18,118 nt of DNA from Rhodobiaceae bacterium (GCA_002704345.1 PAGD01000031.1:1-18118), one strand, 5' to 3'; numbered from the stretch's first letter, positions 6,923 to 15,986 are shown. Program-made: numbers and translations. Notes: generated from the sequence alone by a model not told the origin.

Positions 6923-9057
6923 TGAGTAACTTTGAAACATTTCTAGACCTTGATATAGACTTAAATGTTAATGATAACAGTAATTTAAATAAGAAATCTA
7001 GTACTCAAGAGACATTAGAGGGTATAGATCTTAAATCCTTTTATACAAAGAAAGATGCCGATAATTTGGGTCATATAGGTTCAATGCCAGGAATTGATCC
7101 ATTTGTCAGAGGTCCATACCCTACTATGTATGCAAATAAACCATGGACAATACGTCAGTATGCTGGTTTCTCAACTGCTGAAGACTCAAATGCCTTTTAT
7201 AAAAAAAACCTAGAAAATGGGCAAATGGGTCTATCAATTGCATTTGATCTTGCTACACACAGAGGTTATGACTCTGACCACCCTAGGGTTTCAGGCGATG
7301 TTGGAATGGCTGGTGTTGCTATAGACTCGATTTTAGATATGAGAGTATTATTTAAAGATATCCCTCTTGATAAAATGTCAGTTTCTATGACAATGAATGG
7401 CGCTGTGATTCCAATAATGGCTTTATTTATTGTTGCCGCAGAAGAACAAGGGGTAACAACTGATCAGCTGAAAGGTACTATTCAAAACGATGTCTTAAAA
7501 GAATTTATGGTAAGAAATACTTATATATACCCCCCTAAGCCATCTATGAGAATAATTTCAGATATTTTTCAATATACATCGATTAATATGCCAAAATTTA
7601 ACTCAATTTCTATTTCAGGATATCATATGCAAGAAGCAGGTGCGTCTGCTGACCTTGAACTAGCTTATACAATTGCTGATGGCTTAGAATATGTTAAGGC
7701 AGGAATAAATGCAGGTATAGATATAGATGCTTTCGCACCAAGACTATCGTTCTTTTGGGCTATAGGAATGGATTATTTTATGGAAATTGCAAAAATGAGA
7801 GCTGGAAGATTAATTTGGGCAAATCTTATGAGGGAATTTAATCCAAAAGACCCAAGATCATTAGCCCTTAGAACTCATTGTCAAACATCAGGCTGGTCTT
7901 TAACAGCCCAAGATCCATTAAATAATATTACCAGAACTTGCATTGAGGCATTAGCAGCTACACATGGCCATACTCAATCACTTCATACAAATAGTTTTGA
8001 CGAAGCAATAGCGCTTCCAACAGATTTTTCTGCAAGGATAGCAAGAAATACCCAACTATTTATTCAAAATGAAACTGGAACATGCGATGTTATAGATCCT
8101 TGGGGAGGTTCATTCTTTATAGAAAAATTAACATCCGATCTAGCAAAGAAAGCCCTAAGTCATATTGATGAAATTAATGAATATGGTGGTATGACTGAAG
8201 CAATTGAAAAAAATATACCTAAAATGCGAATTGAGGAATCTGCTACTAAAATTCAAGCTAAAATTGACTCAAATGAAAAAACAGTAGTTGGAGTTAATAA
8301 ATTTACCTTATCGGATAATGAAGAAGAAAAAATTGATATTAAAAAAGTTGATAATTCTCAGGTTTTATCTAATCAGTTAGAAAGATTAAAAAAACTTAAA
8401 TCTGAAAGAAATAATTCCGATGTTAAGACTAAGCTTGAAGAAATAACCAAAGGAATTCAACAAGGTAGAAATGTTCTTGAGCTTGCAGTAAATGCAGCTA
8501 GAGTGGGAGCAACTGTAGGAGAAATTTCTTATGCCTTAGAGGAGGTTTGGGATCGTCATAAAGCAAAAGTTACACTTATAAAAGATACCTATGCAAAAAA
8601 TTTCTCATCAGATAATATTGATTATATTAGAAAAAGAACAAAAGATTATGAGATTAAATTAGGGGTAAAACCAAAGGTTTATATAGCTAAGCTTGGTCAA
8701 GATGGTCACGATAGAGGGCAAAAAGTTGTAGCAAGTGCATTAGTCGATATGGGCTTTGATATAGAGGTAGGGTCGCTTTTTCAAACACCGTCTGAAGTTG
8801 CTGATCAAGTTCTTGAAACTAAATCTGATATTGTTGCTGCATCTTCACTTGCCGCAGGTCATTTAACTTTAGTACCCCAATTAAAGGATGAGTTAAATAT
8901 CAGAGGCTTGGAAAAAATTCACATTGTTGTAGGTGGCGTTATACCCAAGGATGACTTTAATGAGTTAATAGAATCTGGAGCTTCTGCAATATTTGCAACG
9001 GGAACTAATATAGTTGACGCTGCAGCTGAACTTTTAAACCTTCTTGATGCTGGTTAA
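6922..9057 (+). CDS. mutB: Methylmalonyl-CoA mutase large (catalytic, B12-binding) subunit
   Basis: This 711-residue catalytic subunit is adenosylcobalamin dependent. The N-terminal TIM barrel (about 40-460) has TIRQYAGFSTAEDSN with Tyr80 (equivalent of the active-site Tyr89 of Propionibacterium MutB), FDLATHRGYDSDHPR (108-122), and the catalytic pair Tyr234-His235 in SGYHMQEAGAS. A lysine/glutamate-rich linker (about 460-510) leads to the B12 domain (about 583-711). That domain has the base-off signature DGHDRG with Asp594, His596 (cobalt ligand) and Gly599, Lys590 just before it, SSLAAGH (641-647) and VVGGVIP (669-675). All key residues are intact. Its end overlaps the convergent tesB by 4 bases. 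No epimerase or MeaB/ArgK chaperone gene occurs in the window. Confidence 0.97.
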   Translation: MSNFETFLDLDIDLNVNDNSNLNKKSSTQETLEGIDLKSFYTKKDADNLGHIGSMPGIDPFVRGPYPTMYANKPWTIRQYAGFSTAEDSNAFYKKNLENGQMGLSIAFDLATHRGYDSDHPRVSGDVGMAGVAIDSILDMRVLFKDIPLDKMSVSMTMNGAVIPIMALFIVAAEEQGVTTDQLKGTIQNDVLKEFMVRNTYIYPPKPSMRIISDIFQYTSINMPKFNSISISGYHMQEAGASADLELAYTIADGLEYVKAGINAGIDIDAFAPRLSFFWAIGMDYFMEIAKMRAGRLIWANLMREFNPKDPRSLALRTHCQTSGWSLTAQDPLNNITRTCIEALAATHGHTQSLHTNSFDEAIALPTDFSARIARNTQLFIQNETGTCDVIDPWGGSFFIEKLTSDLAKKALSHIDEINEYGGMTEAIEKNIPKMRIEESATKIQAKIDSNEKTVVGVNKFTLSDNEEEKIDIKKVDNSQVLSNQLERLKKLKSERNNSDVKTKLEEITKGIQQGRNVLELAVNAARVGATVGEISYALEEVWDRHKAKVTLIKDTYAKNFSSDNIDYIRKRTKDYEIKLGVKPKVYIAKLGQDGHDRGQKVVASALVDMGFDIEVGSLFQTPSEVADQVLETKSDIVAASSLAAGHLTLVPQLKDELNIRGLEKIHIVVGGVIPKDDFNELIESGASAIFATGTNIVDAAAELLNLLDAG

Positions 9058-9920
9058 CTTTTAGGCTCAACTAATCTAATAAGGCCTTCTTGTGCAACGG
9101 AGGCAACAAGAATACCAGAGGTATCAAAAATACTACCTCTATTAAAACCCCTCGCTCCAGATGCAGATGGACTATCTTGGCAATAAAGTAGCCACTCATC
9201 GGCCTTAAAAGGCCTATGAAACCACATAGCATGGTCCAAGCTTGCAGATTGAAGGTTATTACTCATAAAATTAATCCCATGAGGATTCGTGCATGTGTCC
9301 AAAAGAGACATATCTGACATATAAGCTAGAACACATTGATGAAGTGAAACATTTTCTGGTAACGAAGATTTAGCCTTAAACCAAATAAAATTCTGTGGAA
9401 TCTTAGGTTGAGGATTCATTAAATCAACTGGATCAATTGGCCTAACCTCTACCGGCCATTCTTTATTAAAACTATCCTTATACTCATCAGGAACATTGCT
9501 AATAATTTTTTTTCTTAAATCATACTCTGATGGTAAATCATCATAATTATCTACATCAGGCATAGGATCTTGATGACTCAAGCCATTTTCTTCAATCTGA
9601 AAGGAAGCTGACATATTAAATATTTTTTTTCCGTTTTGAACAGCAACAACCCTTCTTGATGTAAAAGATCTTCCGTCTCTTGATCTATCAACTTCATATA
9701 AAATTGGCACCTTTGGATCACCAGCCCTAAGAAAATAAGCATGTAAAGAATGACATACTCTGTCTTCTACAGTTCTACTTGCAGCAACAAGTGCTTGGCC
9801 AATAACTTGACCACCAAAAACTCTTTGCCACCTATCACTTGGGCTTTGTCCTCTAAAAAGGTTAACCTCAATTCTCTCAATATCTAATAAATTAATTAAG
9901 TCTTCTAATCGTTCATTCAT
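9054..9920 (-). CDS. tesB: Acyl-CoA thioesterase II (TesB family)
   Basis: This double-hotdog thioesterase hydrolyses acyl-CoA to free acid and CoA. The 288-residue length matches E. coli TesB. Conserved stretches are RVFGGQVIGQAL (33-44), HSLHAYFLRAGDP (57-69), YEVDRSRDGRSF (75-86) and SLDHAMWFHRPF (227-238). The catalytic triad equivalent to E. coli Asp204/Thr228/Gln278 is Asp203 (YMSDMSLL), Ser227 and Gln277 (VAQEGLIR), so the threonine is replaced by serine. It lies 5 bases downstream of gst on the same strand and is probably the last gene of the gatCAB-gst-tesB unit. Convergence with mutB may reflect only packing, although a CoA-thioester hydrolase next to an acyl-CoA mutase is suggestive (inference). 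Confidence 0.95.
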   Translation of the reverse strand: MNERLEDLINLLDIERIEVNLFRGQSPSDRWQRVFGGQVIGQALVAASRTVEDRVCHSLHAYFLRAGDPKVPILYEVDRSRDGRSFTSRRVVAVQNGKKIFNMSASFQIEENGLSHQDPMPDVDNYDDLPSEYDLRKKIISNVPDEYKDSFNKEWPVEVRPIDPVDLMNPQPKIPQNFIWFKAKSSLPENVSLHQCVLAYMSDMSLLDTCTNPHGINFMSNNLQSASLDHAMWFHRPFKADEWLLYCQDSPSASGARGFNRGSIFDTSGILVASVAQEGLIRLVEPKS

Positions 9921-9925
9921 AATAT

Positions 9926-10639
9926 TTAACGAGACCTTTGATTAAAGAGAATAGATTTAGCTTTTTTTGCTTCTTTTGTGTTCTCTGATAAAAGCTGTTT
10001 TCTCATTTCTTTACCTGCTGCAAATCCTTTTATAACAGCTGGTCTTTGCCCAACTTTCTCAAACCATCTTTTTAAATCAGGAAAATCAGAAATTTTTTGA
10101 CCCTGATTTTTCCAAGGGATAATCCATCCCCAACATGCCATATCAGCTATTGAGTAACGACCTGATAAATATTCATTTTTTTTCAGCTGTTTATTCATAA
10201 CGCCATAAAGCCTATTTACTTCGTCAGTATAACGTTTAATGGCATATTTAATTTTTATTGGGGCGTATTGGCGAAAATGATGAGCTTGACCAGCCATAGG
10301 TCCTAATCCACACATTTGCCAATAAATCCACTCATCTACTTTTACCCTATCCCTCTCATTTTTTGGATAAAATTTACCTGATTTTCTTCCCAAATACTGA
10401 AGAATAGCGCCAGATTCAAAAACTGAAATTTCTTTTCCCCCGGGCCCATTTGGATCAATAATCGCTGGCATCCTATTATTAGGAGAAATTTTTAAAAACT
10501 TAGGCTTGAATTGCTCACCTTTACCTATGTTAACTGGTTTCAAAACATATGGAATTTTGCATTCCTCAAGCATTATAGAAACTTTCCAGCCATTAGGTGT
10601 AGGCCAGTAATATAATTCAATTGGTTTAATATTTTTCAT
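9926..10639 (-). CDS. Glutathione S-transferase-like protein, YfcG/YghU (nu-class) type
   Basis: The 237-residue protein has an N-terminal thioredoxin-like domain and a C-terminal all-helical domain. The YfcG/YghU/Ure2p-type signature is clear: LYYWPTPNGWKVSIMLEE (9-26) with the Thr14-Pro-Asn16 glutathione site, GKGEQFKPKFLKISPNNRMP (39-58) with the cis-Pro58, and FESGAILQYL (74-83). Enzymes of this group often act as glutathione-disulfide-bond reductases rather than classical transferases; the substrate here is unknown. A basic tail (about 210-237) follows the fold. The gene lies 10 bases after gatB and 5 bases before tesB, so it is probably cotranscribed. The ATG at 10639 has no clear Shine-Dalgarno. 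Confidence 0.88.
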   Translation of the reverse strand: MKNIKPIELYYWPTPNGWKVSIMLEECKIPYVLKPVNIGKGEQFKPKFLKISPNNRMPAIIDPNGPGGKEISVFESGAILQYLGRKSGKFYPKNERDRVKVDEWIYWQMCGLGPMAGQAHHFRQYAPIKIKYAIKRYTDEVNRLYGVMNKQLKKNEYLSGRYSIADMACWGWIIPWKNQGQKISDFPDLKRWFEKVGQRPAVIKGFAAGKEMRKQLLSENTKEAKKAKSILFNQRSR

Positions 10640-10649
10640 ACTAGCAATA

Positions 10650-12101
10650 CTACTTTAATAATTTTTTATTTAAAAGCTCATTAACAGTTTTTGGATTTGC
10701 TTTTCCTTTGGTTTCTTGCATAACCTGACCAACAAACCAACCCATTAAGTTTGGTTTTTCTTCTAATGACCTAACTTGATCTGGGTTTGATTGGATTATT
10801 TTCTCTATAATACCGTCTAGCTCACCCTCATCACTTACTTGCCTCATATCATTTGAGTCGACAATTGAAACTGGATCATCTCCACTATCGATCATTATTT
10901 CAAAAACATCTTTAGCAATTCTTCCCGTTATAGTTCCATCATCAATTAAATTAATTAGTTTTCCTATATTTTCAGGCGTTACAGGACTTTCTTGTATAGT
11001 TTTACTATCCTTATTGAGGATTGAAAACAACTCTCCAACAATCCAATTACACACTAGTTTAGAATTACTATTTTTAGAAGCAATCTCAAAAAAGTCGGCG
11101 GTTTCTTTTTCAGATACCAATATTCCTGCGTCATAAGGAGATAAACCAAAGTCTTCAACAAATCTTTTTCTCCTAATATCAGGAAGTTCAGGAAGAGTTT
11201 TTCGAATTCCCTCAACAAATTCATCTGTAAAACTTAAAGGTAACAAATCTGGATCTGGAAAATATCTATAATCATGAGCTTCTTCTTTGCTTCTCATTGA
11301 CCTTGTTTGTCCTTTTTTGGGATCAAATAACCTTGTTTGCTGTTTAATAGATTCACCACTTTCTATAAGGTTTATTTGCCTTTTTGCTTCATATTCAATA
11401 GCTTGACCAATAAACTTAATAGAGTTTACATTTTTTATTTCACATCTTGTACCAAGTTCATCGCCTGGTTTTCTTACAGAAACATTAATATCAGCTCTTA
11501 ATGAACCCTCCTCCATATTACCATCGCATGTTTGAAGATATTTCATGATATTTCTCAATTTTTTAATATATGCTTGTGCCTCTTCAGCGGAACTCATATC
11601 TGGCATAGAGACAATTTCCATAAGGGCTACTCCCGATCTATTTAAATCAACATATGAATAGCTAGGATGCTGATCATGAATAGATTTACCAGCATCTTGT
11701 TCCAAATGAAGCCTTTCAATTCTAACCTCTTTCTCAACTCCCTTCTCTAAATCAATTATCACTTTACCTTCACCAACTATAGGTTGTTCAAATTGAGAAA
11801 TTTGATAGCCTTGAGGCAAGTCTGGATAAAAATAATTCTTTCTATCAAATATTGAAAATTTATTAATTTTTGCATTTAAACCAAGCCCTGTTTTAACAGC
11901 CTGCTCAACACAAACAGAATTAATTACTGGAAGCATTCCCGGCATTCCAGCATCTACAAAGCTAACTTGAGTATTATGCTCAGACCCAAAAGAGGTTGAT
12001 GATCCAGAAAAAAGTTTTGATTGAGAAATTATTTGAGCATGTACCTCAATACCAATAACAATTTCCCAATCACCTGTTTTGCCATTTATTAATTTATTCA
12101 T
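10650..12101 (-). CDS. gatB: Asp/Glu-tRNA amidotransferase subunit B
   Basis: GatB is the tRNA-binding kinase/transamidase subunit of GatCAB, which converts Glu-tRNA(Gln) and/or Asp-tRNA(Asn) to the amide form using ammonia delivered from GatA. The 483-residue protein has the family stretches [12 protein letters not shown] (13-24), [13 protein letters not shown] (91-103), [10 protein letters not shown] (131-140), [14 protein letters not shown] (152-165), [16 protein letters not shown] (193-208) and [14 protein letters not shown] (276-289). At the C-terminus a YqeY-like domain ends [17 protein letters not shown]. The ATG at 12101 overlaps the gatA stop as ATGA, with GGTGG upstream. An in-frame upstream start would add four residues with no benefit. 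Confidence 0.97.
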   Translation of the reverse strand: MNKLINGKTGDWEIVIGIEVHAQIISQSKLFSGSSTSFGSEHNTQVSFVDAGMPGMLPVINSVCVEQAVKTGLGLNAKINKFSIFDRKNYFYPDLPQGYQISQFEQPIVGEGKVIIDLEKGVEKEVRIERLHLEQDAGKSIHDQHPSYSYVDLNRSGVALMEIVSMPDMSSAEEAQAYIKKLRNIMKYLQTCDGNMEEGSLRADINVSVRKPGDELGTRCEIKNVNSIKFIGQAIEYEAKRQINLIESGESIKQQTRLFDPKKGQTRSMRSKEEAHDYRYFPDPDLLPLSFTDEFVEGIRKTLPELPDIRRKRFVEDFGLSPYDAGILVSEKETADFFEIASKNSNSKLVCNWIVGELFSILNKDSKTIQESPVTPENIGKLINLIDDGTITGRIAKDVFEIMIDSGDDPVSIVDSNDMRQVSDEGELDGIIEKIIQSNPDQVRSLEEKPNLMGWFVGQVMQETKGKANPKTVNELLNKKLLK

Positions 12102-13576
12102 TTTAACCACCAAATATCATCTAATGACTCAAAATTTGAAGATTCTTCAATAATATTAGCAAAAGAGTATAAAGTTTCTTCATCAAATGGTTTTCCTATT
12201 AGTTGTAAACCTAATGGTAAACCATTTTTATCTTTCGATGACGGAATTGATATCGCAGGAAGTCCAGCTAAATTTATAGGTACTGTAAAAACATCATTTA
12301 GGTACATTGAAAGAGGATCATCACACTTTTCATTTAATTCAAAAGCAGAGTTTGGGGTTGATGGTGTGAGTATGACGTCAACTTTACTGAAAGCATCATT
12401 ATAATCCTTAGAAATCAAAGATCTTACTTTTTGGGCTTTTAGATAATAAGCATCATAATATCCTGAAGATAGAACATATGTTCCAATCATAATTCTTCTT
12501 TTGACCTCATCGCCAAAACCATCTGATCTTGTTAATTCATACATCTCATTAATATCATTTGAATTTATAGAATGTCCAAAACGAACACCATCATATCTAG
12601 CTAAATTGGAAGAAGCTTCAGCAGGTGCAATAATATAATAACAGGGGAGAGCATATTTAGTATTTGGAAGAGAAATATCTATAATTTCAGCTCCTGCACT
12701 TTTTAGCCAGTCCTTTCCATTATTCCACATTTTAATAATTTCATCAGACATTCCATCTTGATAAAACTCTTTTGGTATTCCAACCTTTAAACCTTTTATG
12801 CTTTTTCCTAAAGAACTCTCAAAATCAGGAATTTCTTTTGATGAGCTTGTTGTGTCTTTAGGGTCGTGGCTGCACATACTATTTAGTAAAATTGCATTAT
12901 CCCTGACATTCCTGGTAATAGGTCCAGCTTGGTCAAGAGATGAGGCAAAAGCTATAATACCCCACCTAGAACACCTTCCGTAAGTTGGTTTTAAACCAAC
13001 TGTACCTGTAAAAGATGCAGGTTGTCTTATTGAACCACCTGTATCAGTGCCAAGAGATCCAACACCTATTTTTGCTGCAACTGATGCTGCAGATCCACCA
13101 GAAGATCCTCCAGGAACTAATTCAGCTTGCTTATCATTTTTTTTCCAAGGGTTAATTACGGAACCAAAAAAACTTGTCTCATTAGAAGACCCCATTGCAA
13201 ATTCATCATTATTTAGCTTGCCTAACAATATCGCACCATTGTTCCATAAATTATTTGTGACAGTTGATTCATATGGAGGAATAAAATTTGATAGCATTTT
13301 ACTTGAAGCTGTTGTTAAAACTCCTTTAGTGCAAAACATATCTTTTATTCCCAATGGCAATCCCTCTAATGGTCTATTTGTATTGTTAGAATAATTATCA
13401 TCTGATAAATCAGCTGATTTCAAAGCTAAATCTGGTGTCTCCGTTATAAAAGCATTTAAATACCTTGAGGATTCCATAGCGTCTATATGATCGAGAATCA
13501 GATCCTTTGTAGAAAATGATTTATTCTTTAATCCATCTCTTGCCTCGTAAAGACATAGTTCAGTTAGATTAGCCAT
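12098..13576 (-). CDS. gatA: Asp/Glu-tRNA amidotransferase subunit A (glutaminase/amidase)
   Basis: GatA releases ammonia from glutamine for transfer to aminoacyl-tRNA on GatB. The 492-residue protein belongs to the amidase-signature family. The Lys/cis-Ser/Ser triad is visible as Lys78 in LGIKDMF, Ser158 in [11 protein letters not shown], and the nucleophile Ser182 in [25 protein letters not shown] (189-201) follows, as in other GatA proteins. Length is normal. It is coupled to gatC upstream (TAATG, one shared base) and to gatB downstream (ATGA). Confidence 0.97.
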   Translation of the reverse strand: MANLTELCLYEARDGLKNKSFSTKDLILDHIDAMESSRYLNAFITETPDLALKSADLSDDNYSNNTNRPLEGLPLGIKDMFCTKGVLTTASSKMLSNFIPPYESTVTNNLWNNGAILLGKLNNDEFAMGSSNETSFFGSVINPWKKNDKQAELVPGGSSGGSAASVAAKIGVGSLGTDTGGSIRQPASFTGTVGLKPTYGRCSRWGIIAFASSLDQAGPITRNVRDNAILLNSMCSHDPKDTTSSSKEIPDFESSLGKSIKGLKVGIPKEFYQDGMSDEIIKMWNNGKDWLKSAGAEIIDISLPNTKYALPCYYIIAPAEASSNLARYDGVRFGHSINSNDINEMYELTRSDGFGDEVKRRIMIGTYVLSSGYYDAYYLKAQKVRSLISKDYNDAFSKVDVILTPSTPNSAFELNEKCDDPLSMYLNDVFTVPINLAGLPAISIPSSKDKNGLPLGLQLIGKPFDEETLYSFANIIEESSNFESLDDIWWLK

Positions 13577-13869
13577 TAATCAATAACCTTTGGCACTAGA
13601 AAGAATCCCTCATCTGATTTAGGTGCGTTTGATATTACATCCTCCCTGTAACCTCCGTCATTCACAGTATCATTTCTTTTTTTAATAGCCTCATCTGCTC
13701 CAAAAGAGGAGAAAGTAGGAGCAACTTCTTCAGTATTAACCTCAGTTAATTGATCAACCCACCCAATAATTTGATTCAAGTCCGTTAAAAACTTTTTACC
13801 TTCACTTTCTTTTAATGAAATTTTTGAGAGTTTTGCGATTTTTTTTACGTTATCTAGATCAACCGACAT
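13576..13869 (-). CDS. gatC: Asp/Glu-tRNA amidotransferase subunit C
   Basis: GatC is the small stabilising subunit that wraps the GatA/GatB interface. The 97-residue protein starts with the typical [16 protein letters not shown] helix region (8-23) and has [20 protein letters not shown] (30-49), the family's second helix and loop. A C-terminal extended segment ends [11 protein letters not shown], the usual VPKV tail that inserts into the complex. It is the first gene of the operon, with a strong Shine-Dalgarno AGGAGC (complement of 13875-13880) 5 bases before the ATG. Divergent from ruvX, an arrangement familiar in alphaproteobacteria. Confidence 0.96.
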   Translation of the reverse strand: MSVDLDNVKKIAKLSKISLKESEGKKFLTDLNQIIGWVDQLTEVNTEEVAPTFSSFGADEAIKKRNDTVNDGGYREDVISNAPKSDEGFFLVPKVID

Positions 13870-13948
13870 ATCTTGCTCCTAAAATAAATTTACAAAAGTT
13901 AAAGTCTTGCTTGCATGAAAACACCAACAGTTGATACTTATACCCGTG
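13870..13948. promoter_or_regulatory. Divergent gatC / ruvX promoter region
   Basis: This 79-base spacer must contain start signals for the gat operon (minus) and ruvX (plus). The gatC Shine-Dalgarno is plain. On the minus strand TTGGTG followed after 17 bases by CTTTAA is a weak -35/-10 candidate. On the plus strand I see no better than partial matches. No hairpin or riboswitch structure stands out. Confidence 0.3.
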
Positions 13949-14413
13949 ATGATTAATGATTCAAATAACTTTCGTGAAATAATACCGAATAATAAGACTA
14001 TTTTATGTCTTGACCTTGGAAAAAAAAGAATTGGCCTAGCGATATCGGATATTAACCAAAAAATTGCATCACCATATGACGTTATAAAAGAAAAAAAATT
14101 CTCAGAAATTTTAATTATATTAAAAAATTTAATTAAAAAATTTGATATTGGATCAATCATTGTTGGAGATCCTATAAACATGGATGGATCACTTGGACCA
14201 AAGTCTCAATCAAGTAGGTCATTTATTTCAAATATTTCAAAGGATATAGATATTCCTATCCTACTTTGGGATGAGAGGCTTTCAACTATTGCAGCAGAAA
14301 AATCATTGATAGAGGCAGATATATCAAGAAAAAAGAGAGGCGAAGTTATTGATAAAATTGCAGCAAATATAATATTACAGAGCTTTCTAGATTTCTTAAA
14401 TTCTAATCCATAA
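13949..14413 (+). CDS. ruvX: Putative pre-16S rRNA nuclease (YqgF/RuvX family)
   Basis: RuvX (YqgF) is an RNase H-fold endonuclease implicated in maturing the 5' end of 16S rRNA; older annotation calls it a Holliday-junction resolvase. The 154-residue protein has the four expected blocks: LDLGKKRIGLA with Asp22, IVGDPINMDGSLGP (71-84), WDERLST with Glu109, and DKIAANIILQSFLDF with Asp135. The acidic residues of the active site are thus present. The start is uncertain: the ATG at 13949 is preceded in frame by GTG at 13946 and TTG at 13931, and no clear Shine-Dalgarno exists. The first 16 or so residues are not conserved. The 3' end overlaps convergent pyrB by 11 bases. Confidence 0.92.
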   Translation: MINDSNNFREIIPNNKTILCLDLGKKRIGLAISDINQKIASPYDVIKEKKFSEILIILKNLIKKFDIGSIIVGDPINMDGSLGPKSQSSRSFISNISKDIDIPILLWDERLSTIAAEKSLIEADISRKKRGEVIDKIAANIILQSFLDFLNSNP

Positions 14414-15260
14414 AACCCTTAAGAAGTATCATTCTACACCATAAGCCATAAATCATTTGGTCAAAATATTTTGCCCTTGGGTCATTATCAAAATCTCGTG
14501 GTATCTCATTCACCCTTGGAAGAGGATGCATAACTATAGAATTTTTGGGAAGTAAATTAAGCTGGCTAGTTGATAAAGAATATTCATGGTCACTTCCTCT
14601 TTCAGTTTGAACTCTCGTTACATATAAAACATCAGTATCTGCAATAACATCTTCAATTTTTTCTGTTTCAAATGATTTTTTTGGCATTGAACCTTGTGGG
14701 AACCTCAAATCCGAGGGACTTACAAAATTAAAATGATTTCCTGAATATCTTGATAGAAGCTTTACTAAACTCTTTACAGTTCTTCCATTTTTAAGGTCAC
14801 CTACCATAGTAACTCTTAAATTATCAATATTTTCTTTATGATTAAAGTAAATGGTAAATCCATCCAATAAAGTTTGAGTTGGATGCTCTCCCTCACCATC
14901 CCCCGCATTAATAATTGGAACAGAACTAACTTTTGCGGCCTTATCAACGGATCCTATTTCGGGGTGCCTTAAAACTATGCAATCACTCATGGTTCCCATT
15001 GTGATAATTGTATCCTCAAGGCTTTCACCCTTAATTGCACTAGAAAATTTAACGTTATTAATAGGTATTACCGAACCACCCTGCCTAACCATGGCGCTGT
15101 AAAAAGATGAAGATGTTCTTGTGGATGGCTCATAAAATAAATTTGTTAATACTTTATTTTTTAAAACATTAGAAAAACTATCTTTTTGATCAATGGCTTG
15201 AGACCAAAGATCAAAAATAAACCTTTCATTCATATCGTCTACTGACAGAAGATGTTGCAC
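14403..15260 (-). CDS. pyrB: Aspartate carbamoyltransferase catalytic subunit (E. coli/CAD-like type)
   Basis: This enzyme catalyses the second step of de novo UMP synthesis, carbamoyl phosphate plus aspartate to carbamoyl-aspartate. The 285 residues include the carbamoyl-phosphate loop FYEPSTRTSSSF (42-53; Ser46-Thr-Arg-Thr), the 80s-loop Lys77 in IKGESLEDT, Arg98 in LRHPE, GEHPTQTLLD (124-133; His126, Gln129), GDLKNGRTVKSL (154-165; Arg160), TRVQTER (215-221) and MHPLPRVNEI (244-253). All catalytic positions are kept. The sequence type (GDLKxGRT, TRVQxER, STRTSSSF) resembles E. coli PyrB and especially eukaryotic CAD, not the ATCase I expect in alphaproteobacteria, which is usually linked to pyrC. 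It is somewhat short, with a trimmed segment around 186-201. The start is a GTG at 15260, with AAAGGT (complement of 15267-15272) 6 bases away. No pyrI or pyrC is adjacent. Confidence 0.93.
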   Translation of the reverse strand: MQHLLSVDDMNERFIFDLWSQAIDQKDSFSNVLKNKVLTNLFYEPSTRTSSSFYSAMVRQGGSVIPINNVKFSSAIKGESLEDTIITMGTMSDCIVLRHPEIGSVDKAAKVSSVPIINAGDGEGEHPTQTLLDGFTIYFNHKENIDNLRVTMVGDLKNGRTVKSLVKLLSRYSGNHFNFVSPSDLRFPQGSMPKKSFETEKIEDVIADTDVLYVTRVQTERGSDHEYSLSTSQLNLLPKNSIVMHPLPRVNEIPRDFDNDPRAKYFDQMIYGLWCRMILLKGFMD

Positions 15261-15292
15261 GTTTTTACCTTTCAGATTACTTATATATTAAA
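15261..15292. promoter_or_regulatory. 32-base divergent pyrB / plsY gap
   Basis: Only 32 bases separate two divergent start codons. The pyrB Shine-Dalgarno uses part of it, and the rest is AT-rich. There is not room for two complete non-overlapping sigma-70 promoters plus leaders, so at least one promoter must overlap the opposite gene's coding region. plsY has no visible Shine-Dalgarno and could be translated from a very short leader. Confidence 0.35.
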
Positions 15293-15892
15293 ATGATAAT
15301 TTTAAACCTTATATTTTTATATTTTTTAACAATAATTATTAGCTATTTATTTGGATCTTTTCCAAGCGGCTATATATTGAGTAAGTATTTTAATAAAATC
15401 GATATTACTAAACAGGGGTCTGGCAACATTGGAGCAACAAATGTTTTACGCTCTGGATCAAAGGCATTAGCAATATTAACTCTTTTGATTGATGCTTTAA
15501 AAGGCGCTATTCCTGTGGTTTTATTCAGTTTTAATAGTTACCTAATGGCATTATCTGGTCTCTTTTCTTTTCTTGGTCATAATTTTCCAGTTTGGTTAAA
15601 ATTCAAGGGGGGCAAAGGAATCGCAACATATTTAGGTATTTGCTTTGCTGTATCCTTAAATATCGGAATTTCTTTTGTTTTGTTGTGGGTATTAATAACT
15701 TTTATTTTTAAGACATCATCAATTTCTTCTTTAATAACTATATCTTTGATTCCAATTATTTCATTTTTTCATTTAGAAAATAGTATAATAAGTTTAGTTT
15801 TTTTATTAATGAGCATCAATTCTTTCTATAGACATAAGCTAAATATTATTAGAATTTTAAATGGTGAAGAACCAAAAATTAATATCTTTTAA
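15293..15892 (+). CDS. plsY: Glycerol-3-phosphate acyltransferase PlsY
   Basis: This membrane enzyme transfers the acyl group from acyl phosphate to glycerol-3-phosphate, the first step of phospholipid synthesis (it requires PlsX, not in the window). The 199-residue protein is highly hydrophobic, with several membrane helices. The three conserved loops are GSFPSGY (21-27), GSGNIGATNVLR (42-53) and FKGGKGIAT (104-112), which hold the active-site and glycerol-3-phosphate/acyl-phosphate-binding residues. The ATG at 15293 gives the expected N-terminal helix, although no Shine-Dalgarno is seen. In many alphaproteobacteria dprA follows plsY; here topA comes next. Confidence 0.95.
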   Translation: MIILNLIFLYFLTIIISYLFGSFPSGYILSKYFNKIDITKQGSGNIGATNVLRSGSKALAILTLLIDALKGAIPVVLFSFNSYLMALSGLFSFLGHNFPVWLKFKGGKGIATYLGICFAVSLNIGISFVLLWVLITFIFKTSSISSLITISLIPIISFFHLENSIISLVFLLMSINSFYRHKLNIIRILNGEEPKINIF

Positions 15893-15986
15893 TTTAAAAA
15901 TAAAAAAATTTTCTTGAAATATGATATGAAATTTGACTAATTGAATGTCAAAAAGTGCATTTTTTTTCTAAAAAGGGGATCTTAAT
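15893..15986 (+). promoter_or_regulatory. plsY-topA intergenic region
   Basis: This 94-base AT-rich gap lies where many alphaproteobacteria carry dprA; no remnant of it is seen. TTGACT at 15933-15938 and TTGAAA at 15914-15919 are -35-like, but neither has a convincing -10 at normal spacing. AAGGGGA at 15973-15979 is a good Shine-Dalgarno for topA. The T-rich runs lack a GC stem, so I do not call a terminator. Confidence 0.35.

Noticed and set aside
12798..13394. Two plus-strand open frames (61 and 115 codons) within gatA
   Set aside because: Antisense to gatA, whose catalytic triad and full length are intact.
13879..14181. 100-codon minus-strand frame over ruvX
   Set aside because: Antisense to ruvX, which carries all four family motifs.
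15893..15986. Intrinsic terminator after plsY or a dprA remnant
   Set aside because: T-runs are present but no stable stem precedes them, and no coding resemblance to DprA is visible.
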